From: Bermanella sp047628755
GTDB lineage: Bacteria > Pseudomonadota > Gammaproteobacteria > Pseudomonadales > Oceanobacteraceae
Length of the DNA: 6,740 nt
NCBI GenBank assembly: GCA_047628755.1
Contig: JBLHVV010000136.1
Location: forward strand, 1-6,740
Direction: 5' to 3'
Shown: positions 1 through 6,476 of the stretch, in pieces
Numbering within the stretch: position 1 is the stretch's first letter
Layout: each line of letters starts with the position of its first letter
Program-made: the position numbers and the translations under genes
The notes under the pieces: model-generated
What the model saw: only the letters and a program-made list of their open reading frames with translations
What the model was told of the DNA's origin: nothing
The model's database searches: none

Positions 1-97
1 CCTTACCTTCAACTTGAAGACCATTTGGGCAATAATCGCGATACTTATGGATTGAGAGTTCTTTGTTTAAATAATTAACTAGCTGGTTAAGCTTCAT
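1..97 (-). CDS. Nif3/YbgI-like dinuclear metal-centre protein, N-terminus only (cut by window edge)
   Basis: Only the first 32 codons are inside the window; the gene runs off the left edge. The peptide begins MKLNQLVNYLN and contains YCPNGLQVEGK (about residues 22-32). This closely matches the N-terminal NGLQVEG motif of the Nif3/YbgI family (E. coli YbgI has YAPNGLQVEG). The family forms hexameric rings with a two-metal site and is often annotated as 'GTP cyclohydrolase 1 type 2 homologue'; its physiological role is unsettled. The start is the ATG at 97-95, with a weak GAG-type ribosome site about 8 bases upstream; the other nearby ATG at 110-108 is out of frame. The gene is divergent from degS across 124 bp. 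A neighbouring Nif3-family gene beside algW fits my memory of Pseudomonas-type genomes. The metal ligands lie outside the window and cannot be checked. Confidence 0.82.
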   Translation of the reverse strand, partial: MKLNQLVNYLNKELSIHKYRDYCPNGLQVEGK

Positions 98-139
98 ATC
101 ACACACTCATTTGCGTACACTGCACCTGTTTATGAGCAT

Positions 140-168
140 ATTACACGTGGTTTTTACCAATATTGCAC
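140..168 (-). promoter_or_regulatory. Weak candidate sigma70 promoter for the Nif3-family gene
   Basis: On the minus strand a GTGCAA -35-like hexamer (168-163) and a TGTAAT -10-like hexamer (145-140, five of six consensus bases) are separated by 17 bases, about 45 bases upstream of the Nif3 start. The -35 matches consensus at only three positions. On the plus strand the same gap has a TATATT box at 197-202 ahead of degS but no acceptable -35, so I do not call a degS promoter. No sigma-E-type GGAACTT/TCAAA pair is visible on either strand. Confidence 0.25.
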
Positions 169-221
169 GGTTTTATTTAGCCATAGACTTCACGACTATA
201 TTTTAAGGATTTCAACTAAAA

Positions 222-1331
222 ATGGAAAAACCTGGTTTCTTTTCTTGGTCAATCTTAATGGGTCTGGTGACGGCAAGCCTAGTCTTGCACTTTATCCCCA
301 AGCAACAAGTAGCTCAGACACCTGTAACCAGTTACGCCTCTGCAGTGAGCAAGGCAGCTCCTGCCGTGGTTAATATTTATACCAGTAAGACGGTTACCAG
401 ACCGGTTCATCCATTATTAAATTTACCGTTTTTTAAACGGTTTATCGAAGAACCTAATCAATCGGCAAATCGTACAGAAAACAGTTTAGGGTCAGGTGTT
501 ATCGTGAATCCGCAAGGGTTTATAGTAACCAATGACCATGTAATTAATGGTGCAGACGAAATTTTGGTGGCACTTCGCGATGGCCGCACAGCTAATGCTC
601 GCGTCATCGGTACAGACAAAGACACAGATCTTGCACTGCTAAAGATTGATCTAGGCGAGGTTCCGTCTATCGCGTTTTCTAATAAGTCTCTTCAAATAGG
701 CGATATAGCTTTAGCTATCGGCAACCCTTTTGAAGTAGGTCAAACAGTCACCCTAGGTATTATCTCGGCCACCGGACGAAATCAATTGGGCATAACCACT
801 TACGAAGACTTTATTCAAACTGATGCAGCCATAAACCCAGGCAATTCTGGTGGAGCACTTGTTAATGCCTACGGCGAACTTGTGGGCATAAATACCGCTA
901 TTTACACTAAATCTGAAGGTAATCGGCAAGAAGGATTTACTGTTTCACAAGGTATCGGCTTTGCCATACCGTTAAACCATGTATTAAATATAGTGACTGA
1001 CTTGGCAGAGCATGGGCAAGTGGTGCGTGGTTGGCTAGGGCTAGAAACCAAAGAGCTGTCATCTCAGTTGAAGCAAGCATTTTCGTTACCTGACAGCATT
1101 CAGGGGCAGGTTGTGGTTGGTGTGGTTAATAATGGCCCTGCGTTTAAAGCTGGGTTACAAGAAGGAGATATCGTCACTCATTTTAATGGTAAAGAAGCTA
1201 CAGAAGGCACCAGAACTATGCAGCAAATTGCCGACTTAATGCCAGGGGCTAAAATAAACTTGGGGATTTATCGCAAAGGGCAATATGTAGAAGTAACAGC
1301 CATTTTAGGACGTAGACTTAATCAGCAATGA
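222..1331 (+). CDS. degS: DegS/AlgW-type membrane-anchored periplasmic serine protease (sigma-E pathway)
   Basis: This is a 369-residue HtrA-family protease. The single hydrophobic segment at about residues 9-25 is not followed by a clear signal-peptidase site, so it probably anchors the enzyme in the inner membrane with the protease in the periplasm. The catalytic triad is H106 (VTNDHV), D136 (TDLALLKI) and S209 (NPGNSGGAL). One PDZ domain follows from about residue 262, starting near GWLGLE and including GPAFKAGLQEGDIV. A single PDZ plus an N-terminal anchor separates it from DegP and DegQ, which are secreted with two PDZ domains. Residues 60-86 resemble the longer LA-loop region of Pseudomonas AlgW rather than E. 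coli DegS. Family role: the PDZ senses misfolded outer-membrane protein C-termini, then the protease cuts the RseA/MucA anti-sigma factor. The AAGGAT at 205-210 is a plausible ribosome site, 11 bases before the ATG. The gene converges on hisC. AlgW is the alternative name. Confidence 0.93.
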   Translation: MEKPGFFSWSILMGLVTASLVLHFIPKQQVAQTPVTSYASAVSKAAPAVVNIYTSKTVTRPVHPLLNLPFFKRFIEEPNQSANRTENSLGSGVIVNPQGFIVTNDHVINGADEILVALRDGRTANARVIGTDKDTDLALLKIDLGEVPSIAFSNKSLQIGDIALAIGNPFEVGQTVTLGIISATGRNQLGITTYEDFIQTDAAINPGNSGGALVNAYGELVGINTAIYTKSEGNRQEGFTVSQGIGFAIPLNHVLNIVTDLAEHGQVVRGWLGLETKELSSQLKQAFSLPDSIQGQVVVGVVNNGPAFKAGLQEGDIVTHFNGKEATEGTRTMQQIADLMPGAKINLGIYRKGQYVEVTAILGRRLNQQ

Positions 1332-1630
1332 TAGAATAACAAGTAAAGATTATAAGTTAAATATAATGATTAAGCCGTAAATAACCACATCCACGAGCGC
1401 ATATTGCATTACAATATTTTATATTTTTAGCTAATACTTTTGATGACACCGATCGCTCATGAATAACGCTATTGGAATATTAAACACTCTGATAAAAAGT
1501 GATTTAAATAATTCAATAGATCTACGACCATTCAGGCTAGAATGGCCGGGTACCTGCTGAACCCATGGAATATTTCAGACTTAGAGCAAAAAATGCAGCA
1601 GTCATAACTATTGACGATAGCTGTCTAAAT
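1332..1630. other. 299-bp convergent intergenic region, no convincing gene
   Basis: This AT-rich gap lies between the stops of degS and hisC. It holds a weak terminator-like hairpin at 1401-1428 (separate entry), a perfect 6-bp inverted repeat CCATTC/GAATGG (1528-1533 and 1540-1545, 6-base loop) without a T-run, and a short hairpin at 1606-1622 (AACTAT/ATAGCT with one wobble pair). The last could mark the end of the his transcript, but the six-T run on the minus strand begins only about 12 bases beyond it. An open stretch from 1512 to the stop at 1605-1607 encodes about 31 residues, including an ATG at 1542 that would give a 21-residue peptide with a coding-like look (GYLLNPWNISDLEQKM). I do not call it a gene. 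No tRNA or other RNA gene is recognisable. Confidence 0.6.
1401..1428 (+). terminator. Weak candidate intrinsic terminator of degS
   Basis: ATATTG (1401-1406) and CAATAT (1412-1417) form a 6-bp stem around a 5-base loop, followed by a T-rich stretch to 1428. It lies about 70 bases after the degS stop in the right orientation. The stem has only one G-C pair, so it would be unstable and may not terminate alone. On the minus strand no T-run follows it. Confidence 0.3.
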
Positions 1631-2719
1631 TTACTGCACAGACCCTGACGCAGCTATCTCAGAAAGTGCCGATATCAAACGATCATTCTGGCTGGTTGTT
1701 CCTACTGTAATTCTCAAGCAATTTTTTAGCAGAGGGTTTCCACCATCTAAACACTTAATTAAAATACCTTTCTGTTTTAATTCTTCAAACCAATTTCTTG
1801 CCATTCCATCTGGCGTGCGAACCAATACAAAGTTGGCTTCACTTGGATAAACAGTTAAGCCAGGTAATTTGGCTAAGTCTGAAGTAAGCACCACACGGTC
1901 TACTCTTAACTGCTCAGTTTGCACCATTAACATGTCGTAATGCTGCAACGCAAATAACGCACTGGCTTGAGTCAGCATATTTATATTATAAGGCAGACGG
2001 ATTTTATCTAGCTCGTCCAACCATTCTGAACGGCCAATAATGAGACCCAAGCGTAAACCCGCTAAACCTACTTTAGATAAAGTACGCATAACCAAAACAT
2101 GATCGTACTGATCTAATAGTTCTAAATGATCCACATCAGTAAACGCTGTATAGGCTTCATCTAGAACCACCAGACCTTCAGATGCTTCAATGATTTTTTT
2201 AATGGCGTCTTGATCCCATAAATTTCCAGTTGGATTATTAGGCTGGGCTAAAAATATTAGCTCTGGTTGAGACTCCTTAATAGCAGTTAGCATAGCTTGC
2301 TCATCTAGTTCGAAGTCAGCTGTTAAAGGAATACCGATGTAATTTAAGCCACAAAACGTAGCGATCATTTTATACATTACAAAACCCGGCTCAGGCGCCA
2401 GAATTGTCGCTCCAGGCTTGGCGATGGCCATCGCTAACAACTGAATAATTTCGTCGCTGCCATTACCCAACAAAACATCATATTTATCGCTTACGCCCAT
2501 AGACTCTTTTAAACCGTCGCGCAATTGCTGCGCACCTGCATCAGGGTAACGATTTATTGGTAATTCTTTTAATAGATCAGTCCATGCTTCTTTGGCAACC
2601 GCCGGCCATGAATATGGGTTTTCCATCGCATCTAATTTCAGCATACCGCTGGCATCAGGCACGGGATAAGCTGATAACTCTAAAATTTCTTGACGAAACA
2701 ATTTTTTAACACGAGACAT
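1631..2719 (-). CDS. hisC: Histidinol-phosphate aminotransferase
   Basis: HisC is a cytoplasmic, PLP-dependent fold-type I aminotransferase that converts imidazole-acetol phosphate and glutamate to L-histidinol phosphate and 2-oxoglutarate. The protein has 362 residues, close to E. coli HisC (about 356). Visible family landmarks in order are LDAMENPY (29-36), RYPD (57-60), the PLP-phosphate loop GNGSDE (85-90), QPNNPTGN (159-166), LDEAY (186-190), the Schiff-base lysine K216 in RTLSKVGLAGLRLG, and the substrate-carboxylate arginine R336 in LRITVGT. An AGAGGA ribosome site (2731-2726) lies 6 bases before the ATG. It is the last gene of the minus-strand cluster, 85 bases after hisD, and that gap contains a terminator-like hairpin, so its transcript level may differ from that of hisD. 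The motifs and the hisD/hisG neighbours argue against another aminotransferase of the family. No sign of damage. Confidence 0.96.
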   Translation of the reverse strand: MSRVKKLFRQEILELSAYPVPDASGMLKLDAMENPYSWPAVAKEAWTDLLKELPINRYPDAGAQQLRDGLKESMGVSDKYDVLLGNGSDEIIQLLAMAIAKPGATILAPEPGFVMYKMIATFCGLNYIGIPLTADFELDEQAMLTAIKESQPELIFLAQPNNPTGNLWDQDAIKKIIEASEGLVVLDEAYTAFTDVDHLELLDQYDHVLVMRTLSKVGLAGLRLGLIIGRSEWLDELDKIRLPYNINMLTQASALFALQHYDMLMVQTEQLRVDRVVLTSDLAKLPGLTVYPSEANFVLVRTPDGMARNWFEELKQKGILIKCLDGGNPLLKNCLRITVGTTSQNDRLISALSEIAASGSVQ

Positions 2720-2737
2720 AAGAAATCCTCTGTAAAC

Positions 2738-2769
2738 AAAAACCCTAACACTTTGCAGCCTTAGGGTTT
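2738..2769 (-). terminator. Terminator-like hairpin between hisD and hisC
   Basis: Read on the minus strand, AAACCCTAA (2769-2761) pairs perfectly with TTAGGGTTT (2748-2740). The 9-bp stem has a 12-base loop and the T-run continues as TTTTTGTTT into 2734. This is the form of an intrinsic terminator, although three G-C pairs make it only moderately stable. It begins 36 bases past the hisD stop and ends just before the hisC ribosome site (2731-2726). No good promoter is visible between hairpin and hisC, so hisC should depend on read-through, on a weak promoter upstream of the hairpin, or on RNA processing. It could instead protect the 3' end of the hisD message. On the plus strand the trailing run is only TTTATA, so the minus orientation is favoured. 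Confidence 0.6.
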
Positions 2770-2804
2770 ATAAAAATATTTCTAACCACGCCAGGGCGAG
2801 TTAA

Positions 2805-4112
2805 TTAATCTTTAATTATTCTGTATTCTGCAGACCTAGCGTGTGCTGTTAAAGACTCTCCGCGGGCTAGAACCGAAGCTACTTTACCCATTTCACTAGC
2901 ACCTTCAGCGCTGCACATAATTAATGAACTGCGCTTTTGAAAATCGTAAACACCCAGTGGGCTAGAAAAACGTGCGGTACCCGATGTGGGTAATACATGA
3001 TTTGGTCCCGCACAGTAATCGCCTAACGCTTCTGCGGTATAGCGACCCATAAATATAGCCCCAGCATGACGAACTTGCTTGGCCATCTGCTCTGGATTTT
3101 CCACCGACAACTCTAAGTGTTCAGGGGCAATACGATTGGTGATGGCTAAAGCTTCTGCTTCGTCTTTGACTTTAATTAATGCACCGCGACCAGATAAAGA
3201 AGCATGAATGATTTCTTTGCGCTCCATGGTTGGCAATAGCTTATTAATGCTTTTTTCAACTTCATTTAAAAACGCTTGATCCCAAGAGATTAGAATAGAT
3301 TGTGCATCTTCGTCATGTTCTGCCTGACTAAATAAATCCATAGCAATCCAGTCCGGATTGGTTTTGCCGTCGCAGACTACTAAAATTTCTGACGGCCCAG
3401 CAATCATGTCTATGCCTACTTCGCCAAAAACAAAACGCTTAGCTGTGGCCACATAAATATTTCCTGGACCAACAATTTTATCTACCTTGGGTATAGTTTG
3501 AGTACCGTATGCCAACGCTGCAATAGCTTGTGCACCACCAACAGTGAAGCAACGATTAACCCCTGCGGCTGCGGCTGCGGCCAATACTAGCTGGTTCACT
3601 TCGCCGTCGGGGGTTGGCACAACCATTATAATTTCTTTGACGCCTGCCACATGAGCTGGAATAGCGTTCATTAATACGCTAGACGGATAAGATGCTTTAC
3701 CACCAGGAACATAAATGCCCACACGGTCCATTGCAGTAACTTGCTGACCCAGTACAGTGCCATCGGCTTCTTTATACTGCCAAGACTCTGCACGCTGACG
3801 ATCATGATAACGACGCACACGTTCAGCTGCAGCTAATAATGCACTGCGCTGTTCTTCAGGAAGGTTGGCTAAGGCACTGGTTAATTGATCTTGCGATACT
3901 TCCAGTGCATCCATATTATCAACATCAAGACGGTCGAATCGATTACTGTATTCAACTACGGCTTCATCGCCACGGGACTTAACTTGATGCAAAATATCTA
4001 ACACAGTTTGCTGAACTTGAGTATCTGAAACCGATTCCCAAGCAAGTAGGCTATCCAAGCTTTGGGTAAAATTTTCTTGTTGCGTATTTAAAGTACGTAT
4101 TTTGAACGTCAT
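2805..4112 (-). CDS. hisD: Histidinol dehydrogenase
   Basis: HisD is a zinc-dependent cytoplasmic enzyme that oxidises L-histidinol through histidinal to L-histidine using two NAD+, the last step of the pathway. I place the start at the ATG at 4112-4110, giving 435 residues (E. coli HisD has 434). An AGAGG ribosome site (4122-4118) lies 5 bases before it, whereas the ATG five codons upstream (4127-4125) has only an A/T stretch in front. Numbering from the chosen start: the signature IDMIAGPSEILVV is at 234-246, candidate metal ligands are Q263 and H266 (FSQAEHD), D365 (LGDYCAGPNH) and H424 (LTAHARSAEYR), and the catalytic pair E331-H332 is in APEHLEL. All expected residues are present. It follows hisG after 82 bases containing a hairpin. 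Confidence 0.96.
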   Translation of the reverse strand: MTFKIRTLNTQQENFTQSLDSLLAWESVSDTQVQQTVLDILHQVKSRGDEAVVEYSNRFDRLDVDNMDALEVSQDQLTSALANLPEEQRSALLAAAERVRRYHDRQRAESWQYKEADGTVLGQQVTAMDRVGIYVPGGKASYPSSVLMNAIPAHVAGVKEIIMVVPTPDGEVNQLVLAAAAAAGVNRCFTVGGAQAIAALAYGTQTIPKVDKIVGPGNIYVATAKRFVFGEVGIDMIAGPSEILVVCDGKTNPDWIAMDLFSQAEHDEDAQSILISWDQAFLNEVEKSINKLLPTMERKEIIHASLSGRGALIKVKDEAEALAITNRIAPEHLELSVENPEQMAKQVRHAGAIFMGRYTAEALGDYCAGPNHVLPTSGTARFSSPLGVYDFQKRSSLIMCSAEGASEMGKVASVLARGESLTAHARSAEYRIIKD

Positions 4113-4117
4113 ATTTA

Positions 4118-4122
4118 CCTCT
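4118..4122 (-). promoter_or_regulatory. Ribosome binding site that decides the hisD start
   Basis: The minus strand reads AGAGG, then TAAAT, then the ATG at 4112-4110. The site lies inside the codons that a longer reading from 4127 would translate. That longer start has no purine-rich sequence in front, only an A/T run that is the tail of a hairpin. The shorter protein, beginning MTFKIRTLN, is therefore preferred. The other genes of the cluster also have purine-rich sites 5-9 bases before their starts. Confidence 0.75.
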
Positions 4123-4130
4123 GACATTTA

Positions 4131-4178
4131 AAAAATTTTAAACTTATAAGAACTTTAGAAGCTCTAAATAAGTTTAAA
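4131..4178 (-). terminator. A/T-rich hairpin with T-run between hisG and hisD
   Basis: Read on the minus strand, TTTAAACTTAT (4178-4168) pairs perfectly over 11 bp with ATAAGTTTAAA (4147-4137), followed by ATTTTTT (4137-4131 including one stem base). The 20-base loop holds the main part of an alternative smaller hairpin, TTTAGA/TCTAAA with a 3-base loop (4168-4154), which shares base 4168 with the outer stem. The stem has only one G-C pair, so strong termination is doubtful. It lies between the hisG stop and the hisD ribosome site, the same placement as the hairpin upstream of hisC. It may be a leaky terminator or attenuator, or an RNA-processing or stability element. Confidence 0.4.
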
Positions 4179-4194
4179 GAAATTAACTAATAGA

Positions 4195-4836
4195 TTAACG
4201 ACGACGGTCAACCGCCTGGGCAAGCTTGTCTAAAATTGGTTGGATTTGGCGATGCTTCATTTTCATTGCAGCTTTACCCACAACCAATCGAGAGCTAATA
4301 GGGGCTATTAAGTCTCGCTCTTCCAGACCATTAGCTTTAAGCGTATTACCAGTATCTACGATATCTACAATTAAATCCGCCAGCCCCATAATAGGCGCTA
4401 ATTCCATGCCACCGTAAAGCTTAATAATGTCAGCTTGCTTACCTTGTTCGGCAAAATAACGCTTGGTTAAACCAACAAATTTGGACGCTACTTTAATTCG
4501 CCCTTCTGGCTCTACAGCACCTTTTAAAGCCGCTGTCATTAAGCGACAAGTGGCTATATTTAGATCCAGAGGTTCGTATAAACCTTTGCAGTTGGCTTCC
4601 ATTAATACGTCTTTACCAGCAACGCCCATATCAGCCGCTCCGTATTCTACGTAGGTAGGAACGTCGGTTGCTCGAATCACAACCAACTTGATATGTTCAT
4701 GATTGGTATCAAAGATTAGCTTACGACTCTTTTTAATATCTTCAGCTGGCACAATGCCTGCTTCTGCGAACAATGGTAATGTATCGTCTAAAATACGGCC
4801 TTTTGATAACGCGATGGTTAATGGCTGCTGGCTCAT
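4195..4836 (-). CDS. hisG: ATP phosphoribosyltransferase, short form (HisG-S)
   Basis: HisG condenses ATP and PRPP to phosphoribosyl-ATP, the first committed and feedback-controlled step of histidine synthesis, in the cytoplasm. The protein has 213 residues and ends soon after the catalytic domain, so it lacks the roughly 80-residue C-terminal regulatory domain of the long form (E. coli HisG has 299). Short forms work as a complex with HisZ, a histidyl-tRNA synthetase-like subunit that brings histidine feedback; no hisZ is in this window. The N-terminal ALSKGRI (9-15) and the complete family signature at 145-166 (E145, G151, D158, then DTGNTL with the PRPP-binding loop) are visible. An AAGGAA ribosome site (4847-4842) lies 5 bases before the ATG. 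The gene follows murA after 46 bases. The protein ends in three consecutive arginines. Confidence 0.96.
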   Translation of the reverse strand: MSQQPLTIALSKGRILDDTLPLFAEAGIVPAEDIKKSRKLIFDTNHEHIKLVVIRATDVPTYVEYGAADMGVAGKDVLMEANCKGLYEPLDLNIATCRLMTAALKGAVEPEGRIKVASKFVGLTKRYFAEQGKQADIIKLYGGMELAPIMGLADLIVDIVDTGNTLKANGLEERDLIAPISSRLVVGKAAMKMKHRQIQPILDKLAQAVDRRR

Positions 4837-4856
4837 TTTATTTCCTTAAACACCAC

Positions 4857-4868
4857 ACAATTAATTGT
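4857..4868. repeat. 12-bp perfect palindrome between murA and hisG
   Basis: ACAATTAATTGT reads identically on both strands and lies between the murA stop and the hisG ribosome site. On the minus strand it overlaps a TACAAT -10-like hexamer (4869-4864), but no -35-like hexamer sits 16-18 bases upstream. It could be an operator for a dimeric regulator or chance in A/T-rich spacer DNA. No regulator can be named from the sequence. Confidence 0.35.
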
Positions 4869-4882
4869 ACGGTTTAATTCAA

Positions 4883-6154
4883 CTAGTTTGGTACGCGGCG
4901 AATTTTAGCGCCGATCTGTTGTAATTTTTCTTCAATGCATTCATAACCACGATCTATGTGGTAAATATTCTCAACAATTGTTTCTCCCTCGGCCATCATA
5001 GCAGCAATAACTAAGCTGGCAGATGCACGCAAGTCAGTTGCCATTACTGGCGCGCCTTTTAGTTTGTCGCCACCCTGGGTAATACAAGTATTGCCTTCAA
5101 GATGAACATTGGCACCCATGCGTGCAAGTTCTTGTACGTGCATGAAACGGTTTTCAAAAATAGTTTCGGTAACCGTTGCCACGCCTTCCGCTACTAAGTT
5201 CATGACTAAGAACTGTGCCTGCATATCAGTGGGAAAAGCAGGATAAGGGGCTGTTTTTAAACTGACCGCTTTTAGCTTTCGGCCTTCCATGTCAAGACTG
5301 ATCCAGTCTTCGCCTGTTTCAATTTTAGCGCCAGCTTCTTTTAACTTATGCAATACAACTTCTAAAATGTCTGCACGAGTATCTTTAAGCTTTATTTTAC
5401 CGCCAGTTGCAGCAGCAGCCACCAAAAAGGTGCCTGTTTCAATACGGTCCGGCATAACGTTGTAATGACAACCGTGAAGGCTTTTAACGCCTTCGATGCG
5501 AATAATGTCGGTACCATGGCCAGTGATTTTTGCGCCCATAGCAATTAAGCATTGGGCTAAATCAACTACCTCAGGTTCTTTGGCGGCATTTTCAAGCAGT
5601 GTCACACCATCCGCTAATACCGCAGCCATTAATAGGTTTTCGGTACCTGTTACAGTTACTGTATCCATAAAAATAGTGGCGCCCTTAAGACGGCCATCTA
5701 CCGATGCTTTAACATAACCTTCCTCTACCACTATGGTTGCACCCATAGCTTCTAGACCAGACAAGTGAATATCTACGGGACGTGAACCAATGGCACAACC
5801 GCCTGGTAAAGCCACTTGAGCTTGACCGAATCGTGCGACCAAAGGTCCCAACACCAAGATAGAAGCACGCATAGTTTTAACTAGCTCGTATGGTGCTACC
5901 TGAGTCTTGATCGTGTTGGCGTTAACCTCGATTGAATACTCTTCACCCATGACTACTTCAACACCCATAGTGCCTAATAAGTTAATCATGGTGGTCACAT
6001 CATGAAGATGTGGCAAATTACCAATGGTGATAGGAGTAGTGGCTAACAACGTAGCCGCAACAATCGGCAGAGCACTGTTTTTAGCACCCGAAATGCGCAG
6101 TTCCCCAGAAACAGGGCCGCCGCCTTGAATAATTAGTTTGTCTGATGAGGCCAT
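4883..6154 (-). CDS. murA: UDP-N-acetylglucosamine 1-carboxyvinyltransferase (MurA)
   Basis: MurA transfers enolpyruvate from PEP to UDP-GlcNAc, the first committed step of peptidoglycan synthesis, in the cytoplasm. The 423-residue protein (E. coli MurA has 419) shows the two-domain EPSP-synthase-like fold signatures: substrate residues K25-N26 (GAKNSALP), R96 (KTMRASI), the catalytic loop PGGCAIGSRPVDIHLSG with C120, D310 in FPTDMQAQ, and R402 in HIDRGYE. These correspond to E. coli K22, N23, R91, C115, D305 and R397. Because the loop carries cysteine and not aspartate, the enzyme is predicted to be of the fosfomycin-sensitive type. The ATG is preceded by a modest AAGAAG ribosome site about 9 bases away. 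The gene starts 23 bases after the ibaG stop, so the two are very likely co-transcribed, and hisG follows 46 bases after murA. Confidence 0.97.
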   Translation of the reverse strand: MASSDKLIIQGGGPVSGELRISGAKNSALPIVAATLLATTPITIGNLPHLHDVTTMINLLGTMGVEVVMGEEYSIEVNANTIKTQVAPYELVKTMRASILVLGPLVARFGQAQVALPGGCAIGSRPVDIHLSGLEAMGATIVVEEGYVKASVDGRLKGATIFMDTVTVTGTENLLMAAVLADGVTLLENAAKEPEVVDLAQCLIAMGAKITGHGTDIIRIEGVKSLHGCHYNVMPDRIETGTFLVAAAATGGKIKLKDTRADILEVVLHKLKEAGAKIETGEDWISLDMEGRKLKAVSLKTAPYPAFPTDMQAQFLVMNLVAEGVATVTETIFENRFMHVQELARMGANVHLEGNTCITQGGDKLKGAPVMATDLRASASLVIAAMMAEGETIVENIYHIDRGYECIEEKLQQIGAKIRRVPN

Positions 6155-6177
6155 GAAAGCTTACTTCTTTATTAAAA

Positions 6178-6414
6178 TTACTGTTGAGCCCACTGGGCTG
6201 GAGTATACGTCTTAATCGTAACAGCATGCACACTGCCATCAGCGATTTTTTCGTTTAGTGCGCTGTATACTACTTGCTGGCGCTTTACGGCATTTAAGCC
6301 GTCAAATACATCACCAATAACCGTGATTTCATACTTATAGCCATCACCCCCTACCGTAACTTGGCAATGGTCCAGTTTTTCAGACAATAACGCTTGAACG
6401 TCTTCTGGGCTCAT
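6178..6414 (-). CDS. ibaG: BolA-family protein, IbaG/YrbA type
   Basis: This 78-residue protein aligns by eye with E. coli IbaG (YrbA) along most of its length: the GGDGYKYEITVIGDVFDGLNAVKRQQVVY stretch at about 22-50 (quoted in outline: GGDG, then VFDG, then KRQQ) and the C-terminal VHAVTIKTYTPAQW (62-75). BolA proteins pair with monothiol glutaredoxins through a shared [2Fe-2S] cluster and act in iron-sulfur trafficking or stress responses; the conserved C-terminal histidine (H63) is the usual cluster ligand. C17 may be an additional candidate ligand, which is inference. IbaG in E. coli is linked to acid stress. A GGAG ribosome site (6423-6420) lies 5 bases before the ATG. It is the first gene of the cluster, with murA 23 bases downstream as in E. 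coli. The neighbour upstream is not mlaB, unlike in E. coli. Confidence 0.93.
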   Translation of the reverse strand: MSPEDVQALLSEKLDHCQVTVGGDGYKYEITVIGDVFDGLNAVKRQQVVYSALNEKIADGSVHAVTIKTYTPAQWAQQ

Positions 6415-6447
6415 GACGACTCCATTAAGAATTTAAAAAGGGTGCAG

Positions 6448-6476
6448 ATTATACCGTAATTGTAGCGAATAATGAA
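6448..6476 (-). promoter_or_regulatory. Promoter candidate for ibaG-murA-hisG-hisD-hisC
   Basis: The minus strand has a perfect TATAAT -10 hexamer (6453-6448) with a TTCATT -35-like hexamer (6476-6471, three of six consensus bases) at the ideal 17-base spacing. Transcription would start near 6441, about 27 bases before the ibaG ATG. This is the best -10 box upstream of the cluster and the only one I see for murA. The weak -35 may mean an activator or moderate strength. Confidence 0.6.

Noticed and set aside
222..1331. DegP/DegQ (secreted HtrA) as identity of the protease
   Set aside because: Only one PDZ domain fits in 369 residues, and the N-terminal hydrophobic segment looks like an anchor; Q-linker and second PDZ are missing.
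2740..2769. AACCCTAA and TTAGGG words resembling telomere-type repeats
   Set aside because: Only one copy of each, arranged as the two arms of a hairpin; no tandem repetition.
2789..2798. Small inverted repeat CGCC-AG-GGCG after hisD
   Set aside because: The two-base loop cannot form a stable hairpin and the arms are only 4 bp.
4226..4417. 63-codon plus-strand open frame opposite hisG
   Set aside because: It lies wholly antisense to hisG, whose reading frame has a full family signature; no ribosome site or protein-family features of its own.
4463..4654. 63-codon plus-strand open frame opposite the 5' half of hisG
   Set aside because: Antisense shadow of a confirmed gene, with no ribosome site and no recognisable motif.
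5496..5717. 73-codon plus-strand open frame opposite murA
   Set aside because: Antisense shadow of murA with no independent support.
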